Of a DNA stretch of 64,000 bases, positions 44,248-52,736 are shown piece by piece. Within the stretch, counting starts at the first letter, position 1. Every line of letters begins with the position of its first letter. Both the position numbers and the translations under genes were made by a program. The DNA comes from Palsa-513 sp036510225 (GTDB taxonomy: Bacteria; Actinomycetota; Thermoleophilia; Solirubrobacterales; Solirubrobacteraceae). Below the pieces are notes generated by a model. The model was not told where the DNA came from, made no database searches, and worked only from the letters and a program-made list of their open reading frames with translations. Where the stretch lies: assembly GCA_036510225.1 (NCBI GenBank), contig DATCEH010000108.1, positions 11,351 through 75,350 on the forward strand. The letters are read 5' to 3'.

Positions 44248-44778
44248 GTGGCGCTCGACGTCGAACCGACCACCACCGGTGGGCGGTGGTACCGCCACAC
44301 CCCCGCGGGAGCCGATCCCCTGGCCCGGCCGTCACCACCCGACGACAACCGCTGGCAGCGCGGGCACGTCATCGACGCGCTCTATCTCTGCGACACCGAA
44401 GACTGCGTCTGGGCCGAGTGGTACCGCCACCTCGCCGAGCGCGGCGTCCCACCACACACAGCGCTGCCCCGCGACCTCTGGACGTACAAGATCACCGCTG
44501 TCACGCTCGCCGACCTGCGGACGACGAGCGGACTCGCGCGTGTCGGTCTGACCCACCCTGCCCCGGGGCGCCGCGACTGGCCCGCGTTCCAAGCCGTCGG
44601 CGAGCAGCTCTACCGCGATGGGTTCACCGGGCTGATCGCGCCGAGCGCTGCTCCCCCGCAGAACCTCGTGCTCTGCGTGTTCCTGGCAGACCAACGCCTC
44701 CCGGATGTCGCCACACCACGACACCCACCGAGGCGCGTACGCCTCCCGCCGCCCCCACCCACCCGCATGCGCACCTGA
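44248..44778 (+). CDS. RES-domain toxin (NAD+-degrading type)
   Basis: 176 residues from a GTG. The RES core is visible: GGRWYRHTPAGADPLARPSP with the conserved Arg, ALYLCDTEDCVWAEWYRHLA with the Glu, and AVGEQLYRDGFTGLIAPSAA with the Ser, then NLVLCVFLADQR. Members such as MbcT and other RES toxins destroy NAD+ and stop growth when the antitoxin is lost. A Pro/Arg-rich tail (about 158-176) goes beyond the usual family end and may be a readthrough from a lost stop. The pair appears intact in an otherwise decayed island, which fits its addictive nature. Confidence 0.85.
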   Translation: MALDVEPTTTGGRWYRHTPAGADPLARPSPPDDNRWQRGHVIDALYLCDTEDCVWAEWYRHLAERGVPPHTALPRDLWTYKITAVTLADLRTTSGLARVGLTHPAPGRRDWPAFQAVGEQLYRDGFTGLIAPSAAPPQNLVLCVFLADQRLPDVATPRHPPRRVRLPPPPPTRMRT

Positions 44779-44874
44779 CAGGGCCCGCACCCCACGCGAT
44801 CCGCCCCTCGGCGCTCCGCGCAAGGCCGAGGCGGCTGGCGCGACCGTACCGAGCGAGCCTGCGTGCGAGGATCA

Positions 44875-45178
44875 CGCGATCGCGACGATCGACGAAACCC
44901 TCGACGAGTTCCTGGCCGCCCGCGCGCCTGCCTGACCTGCTCACCGACCTCTCGATGCGCGCTTCGCCGGCCGGCATCGACGAACACTCCGTGATCGAGG
45001 ACACGCTGGGAATCACGCGCATCGAACCCGGCAAACTCTGGTTCGGCGGACACGGTCCGCTCCGGGTTGCCCAAGCAGGCGAGCGACATCGCGCAACTCG
45101 GCTGGGAGGCCTACGTCGCGCTCGTCGAGCACCGCGGCCGCTGGTGGCTACTCGAGAACGGCGCCGTCTACCACTGAC
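44875..45178 (+). pseudogene. broken small gene of plasmid/island type
   Basis: Plus-strand pieces in three frames read in order: AIATIDETLDEFLAARAP, then LPDLLTDLSMRASPAGIDEH with SVIEDTLGITRIEPGKLWFG, then KQASDIAQLGWEAYVALVEH and RGRWWLLENGAVYH with a stop. Proteins that start ATIDETLDEFL and end in a GRW..LE.G.VY motif are common hypothetical proteins, and here the centre is missing. Function unknown. Confidence 0.5.
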
Positions 45179-45655
45179 CAGGACCGCTCCGCCCTGGAGG
45201 ATCGACGAGATCACCGGCCCCGCGATTCTCCGAGGAATCGTAGTGCCGCGAGCGCCCGCGGGACGACGCACGGCCGTGGGCCGATGCCGGTGGCACCGCT
45301 CCGCATGGGCCGGTTGCAGCGGGGCGTCGGTCAGGCCACGACGATCTCCGTATCGCACCAGCCGCATGAGGAGCCGGCCCACGACCGTCCCGTCGGTCGC
45401 CGCAAGTGTGCCAAGCCCGCGCAGGCGGCCCCTTGACCGTCGGCGAGATCCGCGTATGAACCCGGGCGACGTGCCCGGGCCTGTGCCGGCCGGCGCTGCC
45501 GCGGGTACCCGTGACCGTCGTTGTCGCGGCGTTCACGGCGCTGCCGCGGCCATAGTCGTCGAACAGCCAGAGCCGCACGGTGCTGGTCCCCGGCCGCGGG
45601 CGCGTTGATCTCCGCGGACCCTCCCGCCCACGCTGAGCGCGGCGGCTGCTGTGGT
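45179..45655. other. degenerate stretch, possible remnant of a secreted Ig-like protein
   Basis: No intact gene. On the minus strand at about 45540-45600 the piece STVRLWLFDDYGRGSAVNAA with TTTVTV resembles the end of an Ig-like/Big-type domain from large secreted proteins, but frames change around it and stops interrupt. I give this little weight. Confidence 0.3.
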
Positions 45656-45917
45656 TGGGGACCTCCCAGCGTCGCCCGCGTAGCCGCGGCGACTGCGCGC
45701 CAGCCCGGCGCCAGCGTCCAGGCGCCGCAGCCAGCTTGCAGCAAACCGCTACCCGCAAGCACCACGGCTGGACGCTCCACAGATCCGAGCGCAATAGGAC
45801 TCAAGCGAGCAGAGTCCGGCCGGGAGCCGCCCGGAGCGCAGTGAGCAAACGCTGTGCGCGCCGAGACGCCCGCTGCGCTCACAGGCGGCGGACGCCCGGA
45901 CGCCGCGAGCGCCCTAT
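45656..45917 (-). repeat. dispersed repeat element, right copy (B), inverted relative to copy A
   Basis: Read on the minus strand from 45917, it runs GGGCGCTCGCGGCGTCC, GGGCGTCCGCCGCCTG, later GGCTCCCGGCCGGACTCTGC and TCGCTTGAGTCCTA, and on to the GTCGCC/GGCGAC stem: the same order of blocks as copy A at 36622-36902, with a single 34-base unit instead of two. It starts on the stop codon of the ABC permease gene; a perfect palindrome CCCTATAGGG is centred there (45912-45921). Confidence 0.7.
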
Positions 45918-46680
45918 AGGGAGCGCTGGTAGTGGGTGAACGCTCTGGTTGCGAAGGCTGCGCACGTCAGGGCCAGGGCGGCGAGCAGGCCGATGCGGGT
46001 GGCTACGAGGGTCCAGTCGGTGTTTGCGGTGGCCGCCGACCGGCCGGCGACGACGGCCCAGTTGACCGGGTTGAACCTCGCGACCGTCTGGATCCACGAC
46101 GGCATCAGGCTCTTCTGCATCAGGGCGGTCGACAGGAACGTCAGGGGAAGGACGACCATCGTGACCCCTCCGATCAGGGCCTCTCGCTGGCGGGCGAGGA
46201 CGGCCACGCCGTTCGACAGGGAGGCGAACGCCGCGCCGAGCAGGCCGGCGACGAGGATCAGGACGAGGACGCCGCCGACTCCGCCCGAGTAGCTCGCCCC
46301 GAGCACGAGCGCCAGGAGGACGATCAGGACTGTCTGGAGCATGATCGTCAGCGCCGCGTAGATCACGCTTCCCGCGTTCAGGGCACCACGCCAGACCGGC
46401 GAGGCCAGCTGACGGTCCATCACGCCGCCGTGGATGTCCTCGATGAAGCCCATCCCCGTCCACCCGGCCGACGACACCGCGAGCATCACGACGATGCCCG
46501 GCGTCAGGAAGTCGATGTAGTCCCCGTGGAATCCGGGGATCCGCGTGACCGCCTTGAAGAGCGCCCCGAACAGGACCAGCCAGATCAGTGGCTGCGTGAG
46601 CGTGATCCCCATGTACGCCGGGTTGCGCAGGAAGACCCGCACCCCCCGGAGCGTGACCTGCCAGGTCTGCCGCAGGCCGG

Positions 46681-46684
<4 letters not shown>
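45914..46684 (-). CDS. ABC-2 type permease (DrrB-like)
   Basis: 256 residues with six membrane helices: LTQPLIWLVLFGALFKAV, then FLTPGIVVMLAVSSAGWTGM, GVMDRQLASPVWRGALNAGS (the conserved loop after helix 2), and a final FNPVNWAVVAGRSA, the ABC-2 family signature before the last helix. Its ATG overlaps the ATPase stop (ATGA). The pair resembles daunorubicin-type DrrAB drug exporters. Control by the divergent MarR gene suggests that a small toxic molecule is the substrate or inducer. Confidence 0.92.
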
Positions 46685-47706
<1,022 letters not shown>

Positions 47707-47712
47707 GGAATA

Positions 47713-47746
47713 ATGTCTACCTGGTCAAGTATCTTAGACATCAAGA
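47713..47746. promoter_or_regulatory. MarR-type operators between divergent ABC and marR genes
   Basis: ATGTCTA (47713-47719) and TAGACAT (47735-47741) form a perfect inverted repeat with a 15-base spacer. Overlapping it, ATCTTAGACATCAAGA (47731-47746) is close to the typical MarR palindrome ATCTTGA-TCAAGAT. The whole intergenic gap is only 47 bases and is the AT-rich spot of the area, so one bound MarR dimer could shut off both directions. Confidence 0.6.
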
Positions 47747-47753
47747 GAGTTTA

Positions 47754-48239
47754 ATGTCAAGAGATAAACGAGAGGTCTTCGACGAGCTGATCCAGGAGGT
47801 CCGCCGCTCCCAGGAGGCGACCCAGCGCTTCGACGAGGCCGTCGCCGAGGCGGCCGGCGTGAACCTGACCGACATGCGCTGCCTCGAGGTCCTCGGCCTC
47901 GAGGGCCCGGTGACCGCCGGCCGGCTGGCCGAGGCCACCGGGCTCACCAGCGGGGCGATGACGACGGCGCTCGACCGCCTCGAGCGACACGGGTACGCCC
48001 GCCGCGTCCGCGACACCGCCGACCGCCGCCGCGTCCTCGTCGAGATCACGCCGCTCGCGATCGACGGCGCCGGACGCTTCTACGGCGAGCAGATGGCTCA
48101 CTCCGAGCGGCTCTACGCCCGCTACACCAAGCCCCAGCTCGAGCTACTCCTCGAGTTCGTCCGCGAGGGACGTGAGCTCAACGAGCGGACCGCCGCCAAG
48201 CTCGAGGCCCAGACGCGCGGGCAGGACGGCGCGCCGTAG
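47754..48239 (+). CDS. MarR-family transcriptional regulator
   Basis: 161 residues. The winged helix-turn-helix is LTDMRCLEVLGLEGPVTAGR, LAEATGLTSGAMTTALDRLE, RHGYARRVRDTADRRRVLVE with the DxRR wing. AGAGAG lies 6 bases before the ATG. It is divergent from the DrrAB-like operon and very likely represses it, releasing on drug binding. The last helices (YTKPQLELLLEFVREGRELN) form the dimer interface. Confidence 0.93.
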   Translation: MSRDKREVFDELIQEVRRSQEATQRFDEAVAEAAGVNLTDMRCLEVLGLEGPVTAGRLAEATGLTSGAMTTALDRLERHGYARRVRDTADRRRVLVEITPLAIDGAGRFYGEQMAHSERLYARYTKPQLELLLEFVREGRELNERTAAKLEAQTRGQDGAP

Positions 48240-48249
48240 CCCGCGCCCG

Positions 48250-51200
48250 TCAGCCCACGACACCCCGGGCGAAGCGGCGGGTCCGCGCGGCCACGTGGAC
48301 AACGCCGAGCCGCTCGAACGAGTCGGCCGCCGCCAGCAGCACGGCGGTTCCCCGGCCGAGGTCCGACTGGCAGAGCCTTCTGCCGAGCTCCAGCTGGCAG
48401 CGGGACTGCTCCAAAGGACGACCCACTGCCGCCCACGCCTCGCTTGCCGCCGCGAGTTGGTCGAGCCCGTCCGGCAGGTCGCCGACCACCCCGATCGCCT
48501 CGAGCGCCGCCGCCCGGCCGACCGGGTACTCCATCCGGCCGGCCCGCTCCCAGGCCTCGTGCGCCAGCGCCGACGCCTCCGCGTCACTCCCGGCCGCACT
48601 CAGCACCAATGCCCTCGTGGCGGCCGCCTCGATCGACTGGGCAACCAGGCCGGCGTGCTCGCAGACGACGAGGCTCCCGAGGACCGCCGCCTCCGCCCGG
48701 GCGAGCTCGCCCCGGTCATACAGCGTCAGGGCCAGCCCGTGGAGCGCCGTGAACGCCGCCTCCGACGACCCGACCTTCGCCGCGAGGGCGTGCGCCCGGC
48801 GCAGTTCGACCTCCGAGCTCTCCCAGTCGCCCGCCCGCCACCGGAGGATGCCCAGCTGGGCGTACGGGAGGCACAGCTTCCCGCTCAGACCATCCCGCTC
48901 GCCAAGTCTCACGGCCGCCTCGCAGCTCGTCCTCGCCGACGTCCAGTCGCACGCGTAGAGCGCCAACTGCGCGAGCCCGGCCAGCAGCTCGATCTGGGCT
49001 GGGACCTCGCCGATCTCCCGCGCCAGCAGCAGGCCCTCTTCGTAGACCGCCCGCGCCTCGCCGTACTCGGCCTCCGAGCTCTCCAGGTGATGCCCCAGGG
49101 CCAGCAGCGCCAGCACGGTCTCCCGGCCGTCGGCCGTCCGCGCCAGCTCGACCGCCTGCTCGAGGTTCTCGCGCGCCTTCACGGTGTCGCCGATCCGCCC
49201 GAAGATCCGCCCGAAGATGCCCCGCGCCCGGCTCGCCGCACCCGGCTCACCGGTCTGCTCGGCGAGCTGGAGCGCCTTCTCGGCCGAGTAGATCGCCAGC
49301 ATGTTGTCGCCGGTCTCCATATACAGCCACGCAGCCTCCTCGTAGAGGCTGACCAACACAGGCGACGGGGCCCCGTCCCTGATCAGCCTGATCCCCTCCT
49401 GGTGGTGGGCGATCGCCTCCCGGCGCTCGCCCTTGAGGGCCAGCGCAGCCCCGATCCTTCGATGCAGGCCGGCCACCAGCTCGGCGTCATCGCCGCCCCG
49501 TCGAAAGACGAGCGCTCCGTTCCACAGGCCGATCGCCTGGTCGACCCGGCCGAGGCTCACGAGGACGTCGCCCCGCTTCTCGTCGATCCGCGTCGCCACC
49601 TCCTCATCCCCGTCCGCGTACGCCCTGGCCGACTCGTACCTCGTGAGGGCCTCGTCGTTGGAGTAGAAGACCCGCGCCGCGTCCCCGGCCGCCTCCAGGT
49701 GGCCGAGCGCCTGCGCCCTGTAGTCGGCGAGGATCGCCGCCGGCAGCTTGACCTCCCCGCCCAACTGGGCCGCCCGGTCGAAGTGCTCGGCCAGCAGGGC
49801 GACGACCTCGTCGGCCCGCTCGCCCGCCCGCGCCTCGATGAACCGCCCGACCTCGAAGTGCTTGCGCGCCCGGACCGACTTCGGGAGCATCCGGTAGGCC
49901 ACGTCGCGGATCAGGACGTGCCGGAAGGCCAGCTCCGGCTCCCCCGCCAGGAGGCCGCCGTCGCCCGAGACGATCAGGTCCCGCTCGCCAAGTCGGGCCA
50001 GCGCAGCCTCCAGGTCCTCCCCAGCCTCCCGCCTCACGTCAACCAGAGCTCCGGCCCAGAACGTCTGGCCGACCACCGCCGCATGGGCGAGCACCCGCCG
50101 CTCGAGTGATCCCAGCGAGTCCAGCCGCGCGGCCAGCAGCGCCTGCACGGTGTGTGGAAGCTCGGCCGCCGCGCCCGGTCCCTCCTCCTCCAGACGTCGG
50201 ACCAGCTCCTCCGCGAACAGCGGATTGCCGCCAGCCCGCTCGGCCAGGGTCGCGATCAGGCTCGCGGAGGTCCGGTCGCCGACCAGCCCCGAGATGAGCT
50301 CGACCGTCTCCCCCTCGCCGAGCGGATCCACGAAGATCGTCGTCGCGTTCCGTCGGGCGATCGCCCAGCTCGGCCGCCTCTCGAGGAGCTCCTCCCGCGC
50401 CAGGCAGATCTGCAGCACCGGCTTGCGCAACGAGCTCGCCAGGTACTCGATCAGGTCGAGCATCCCCTCGTCGGCCCAATGGATGTCCTCCCACGCAAGA
50501 ATCAGCGGCTCGTCCCCCGCGATCCCCTCGACGATCGACCGAACCGTCGCGAAGAACGTCTCGCGCATCCGCTGTGCCCCCAGCCCCGACGGCGACTCCA
50601 CCTCGACCGGCGCCTCGACGCCGAGCAGGCGGCCGATCAACGCGATCTGCGCTTCCCCGCCCTCGCCCTGTCGGCCGAGCAGCTCGCCGACGCGAGCCGA
50701 CAGCTTCGACCAGGCGACGCCCGACGCGTCGCCGTCGACGATCCCACACTCCGCCCGGAGGATCTCGCCCAGCGGCCAGAAGACGACGTTGTTCCCGTAT
50801 GGCAGGCTCCGCCCCCGCCGCACGCGGGGCCCGTCCCCGCTCGCCTCCAGGGCGAGCTCGAGCTCCCGCAGGAGGCGCGACTTCCCGACCCCCGCCTGCC
50901 CGACGACCGTCGCCAGGTGAGCAGCTCCCCCCCGACCCAGACTGCCGGCCAGGCCGAGCAGACCAGCGAGCTCGTCCCGCCGGCCGACCAACGGTGACCC
51001 GACCCGGCCATCAGCCGACGGCCGCCCCGCCCCGCCGGGTCCGCCGGGCTCGCCGGCCACCTTTCCGACCAGGCCGAGCGCCTCCCATGCCGGGACGGGC
51101 TCGGCCTTTCCCTTGAGCACGAGCGGCGCCAACTCCCGGTAGACGACCGCCCCGCGGGTCCCGTCCACGGTCGCCCGGCCAACTGTGATCGTTCCCGGCC

Positions 51201-51771
51201 GAGCCGCGGCCTGTAGTCGCTGGGCCGTGTTCGCCGCGTCACCGATCACCGTGTACGCCTCGCCCACCCTCCCCGCGAGGACCTCGCCCGTGTTGATCCC
51301 GACCCGCAGGTCGAAGCTCGCTCCGTGCTTGGCTGCGAACTGCTCGTTGATCTCCCGCATCGCCGCCTGCATCCCGAGCGCCGCATGGAGTGCCCGCTGG
51401 GGATCGTCCTCGTGGGCGACCGGCGCACCGAAGAGGGCCATCACGCTGTCGCCGATGAACTTGTCCACCCACCCGCCGAACCGCCGGACCTCGGCCGCCA
51501 GACGGCTCATCGCACCGCCGAGCACCGCCCCCAGCAGCTCTGGATCGAGCGCTTCGGAGATCGCCGTGTACCCCGAGAGGTCGGCGAACATCACGGTGAC
51601 CGTCCGCCGCTCCTCCCCACCGGCGGCGACCGGCGACGCGAGCTCGGCGTCGAGCCGGACGCCGCAGGCCATGCAGAAGCGGGCCGGCGGCGGAGCCCCT
51701 GCCCCACAGGCCGGACAGGCTCGCTCGAACGTCGCATCGCAGGCCGCGCAGCTGCTCACGCCCAAGCCCAT
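48250..51771 (-). CDS. class III adenylate cyclase fused to AAA-type ATPase and TPR region
   Basis: 1173 residues. A double zinc ribbon opens the protein (CAACDATFERACPACG and FCMACG). The cyclase domain (about 52-235) has VTVMFADLSGYTAISE with the first metal Asp, FGGWVDKFIGDSVMALFGAP with the base-selecting Lys and the second Asp, LRVGINTGEVLAGRVG, and VIGDAANTAQRLQAAA with Asp and Arg for adenine and transition-state contacts, so it looks active on ATP. An ATPase domain follows with VVGQAGVGKSRLLRELEL (Walker A) and LILAWEDIHWADEG (Walker B). From about residue 690 on there are roughly ten TPR-like helical pairs. The layout is that of actinobacterial cyclase/STAND regulators; the signal is unknown. 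Confidence 0.92.
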   Translation of the reverse strand: MGLGVSSCAACDATFERACPACGAGAPPPARFCMACGVRLDAELASPVAAGGEERRTVTVMFADLSGYTAISEALDPELLGAVLGGAMSRLAAEVRRFGGWVDKFIGDSVMALFGAPVAHEDDPQRALHAALGMQAAMREINEQFAAKHGASFDLRVGINTGEVLAGRVGEAYTVIGDAANTAQRLQAAARPGTITVGRATVDGTRGAVVYRELAPLVLKGKAEPVPAWEALGLVGKVAGEPGGPGGAGRPSADGRVGSPLVGRRDELAGLLGLAGSLGRGGAAHLATVVGQAGVGKSRLLRELELALEASGDGPRVRRGRSLPYGNNVVFWPLGEILRAECGIVDGDASGVAWSKLSARVGELLGRQGEGGEAQIALIGRLLGVEAPVEVESPSGLGAQRMRETFFATVRSIVEGIAGDEPLILAWEDIHWADEGMLDLIEYLASSLRKPVLQICLAREELLERRPSWAIARRNATTIFVDPLGEGETVELISGLVGDRTSASLIATLAERAGGNPLFAEELVRRLEEEGPGAAAELPHTVQALLAARLDSLGSLERRVLAHAAVVGQTFWAGALVDVRREAGEDLEAALARLGERDLIVSGDGGLLAGEPELAFRHVLIRDVAYRMLPKSVRARKHFEVGRFIEARAGERADEVVALLAEHFDRAAQLGGEVKLPAAILADYRAQALGHLEAAGDAARVFYSNDEALTRYESARAYADGDEEVATRIDEKRGDVLVSLGRVDQAIGLWNGALVFRRGGDDAELVAGLHRRIGAALALKGERREAIAHHQEGIRLIRDGAPSPVLVSLYEEAAWLYMETGDNMLAIYSAEKALQLAEQTGEPGAASRARGIFGRIFGRIGDTVKARENLEQAVELARTADGRETVLALLALGHHLESSEAEYGEARAVYEEGLLLAREIGEVPAQIELLAGLAQLALYACDWTSARTSCEAAVRLGERDGLSGKLCLPYAQLGILRWRAGDWESSEVELRRAHALAAKVGSSEAAFTALHGLALTLYDRGELARAEAAVLGSLVVCEHAGLVAQSIEAAATRALVLSAAGSDAEASALAHEAWERAGRMEYPVGRAAALEAIGVVGDLPDGLDQLAAASEAWAAVGRPLEQSRCQLELGRRLCQSDLGRGTAVLLAAADSFERLGVVHVAARTRRFARGVVG

Positions 51772-51816
51772 CCCCCCTCCCTGACGCCGTTCTCCGGAGC
51801 CTAGCGCAGCCGTAGC

Positions 51817-51822
51817 TAGAGT
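51817..51822 (+). promoter_or_regulatory. candidate -10 box TAGAGT
   Basis: TAGAGT ends 9 bases before the ATG at 51832, the recurrent geometry for near-leaderless genes in this window. Confidence 0.4.
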
Positions 51823-51831
51823 CTGGCCGGC

Positions 51832-52194
51832 ATGCTCGCCGCCAAGCTCTACGCGATCGGACGGCTCGCCTACAGCGCCGGCCTGATCCTCGCGCCCGAG
51901 CGGACGGCTGCCGGCTGGATCGGTCGGGACGGCGCGGCCGCGACCGGCGCGCAGATCGGCCTACGTGGACTCGCCGCCCGGGACACGGCGCTCGCCGCCT
52001 GCCTGTTGGCCGCCGACGCCGGCGGCCGCAGCCGGCGGCCGTGGTTCGCCCTGTGTGCGCTCGGCGACCTCGCCGATCTCGCCGCCACCCTCGTCGCCCC
52101 GGCCGAAGACCTCCCGTCGCGCTCCCGGCTCGGGACGATCGCCCTCGCCGGGGGCTCAGCCGCGATCGGGGCGGTGCTCGCCTGCCGGGGGTAG
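51832..52194 (+). CDS. small membrane protein of unknown function
   Basis: 120 residues with three to four hydrophobic segments: KLYAIGRLAYSAGLILAPER, TGAQIGLRGLAARDTALAAC, WFALCALGDLADLAATLVAP and TIALAGGSAAIGAVLACRG. The pattern APERxAxGWIGxDG...GARD is one I have seen in short actinobacterial hypothetical membrane proteins, but no function is known to me. It is divergent from the cyclase gene. Confidence 0.7.
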   Translation: MLAAKLYAIGRLAYSAGLILAPERTAAGWIGRDGAAATGAQIGLRGLAARDTALAACLLAADAGGRSRRPWFALCALGDLADLAATLVAPAEDLPSRSRLGTIALAGGSAAIGAVLACRG

Positions 52195-52318
52195 AGCACG
52201 TTCGTTTCGGTGCGAGCCGCCCCTGAGTGAGGGGGGGGGCCGGGTGCGGGGGCGGGACGCGGCGGGTGCGCGGGCGGGACGGGGCGGTCAGGTCCCCGTT
52301 CCGGGTGATACTCCGCGG
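52195..52318. other. non-coding gap with a run of nine G
   Basis: A G9 tract at 52231-52239 and further G-rich triplets (GGGTGCGGGGGCGGG) on the plus strand could form a G-quadruplex or be prone to slippage. No gene is supported. Confidence 0.4.
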
Positions 52319-52660
52319 CGGCTGTGATCACGCGGCGGGAGCTTGGCGAGCGTGCCGTCGAGGATCGTTCGGGCCGGGCTCGGGAGGCCAGAGGCCGGCG
52401 AGCGCTCTGCGGGGACCGAGTCGTGGAGCAGTGGACTCTCCAACGAAAGTAGTTGACTGACTCATGACTCAGGCAGCGATTTTCGCGATGAAGGTCTCGC
52501 ATCCACCTCCGCCGCCCCGGACGCGCCTGGTCGGTCACATGCCACACCGCCGCACCCGACCGCCCCCCGCCCCTGCCCTGCCCCGCCCCGCCCCGACGTG
52601 CAGTCCGCCGAGCGAAGGTGCGAAACCCGAGTGACTCAGGCAACTACTTCTCAGGGGTCG
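52319..52660 (+). repeat. hairpin-bearing dispersed repeat, copy 1
   Basis: 52319-52543 aligns block by block with 63740-63961 in the same orientation: CACGCGGCGGGAGCTTGGCG, GAGGATCGTTCGGGCCGGGC, CAGAGGCCGGCGAGC, CTCCAACGAAAGTAGTTGAC, GACTCAGGCA, TTTCGCGATGAAGGTCTCGC and ATCCACCTCC. The hairpin core is at 52444-52487. A second diverged half-core, GACTCAGGCAACTACTTC, sits at 52633-52650 next to GCGAAACCCGAGTG. The element fills the space between the small membrane protein and the end of thiC and has no coding potential. Confidence 0.8.
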
Positions 52661-52736
52661 CTCCTCCACGGGTCAAACGGGTCAAGGGCCGGCCGGCCCC
52701 GCTCGAGCCCAGTCGGGCCAGACAAGAAGACTAGAG

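Noticed and set aside
48172..50109. A 645-codon plus-strand open frame under the cyclase/TPR gene
   Set aside because: Pure Arg/Pro/Leu-rich antisense translation; the minus strand carries a recognisable multidomain protein.
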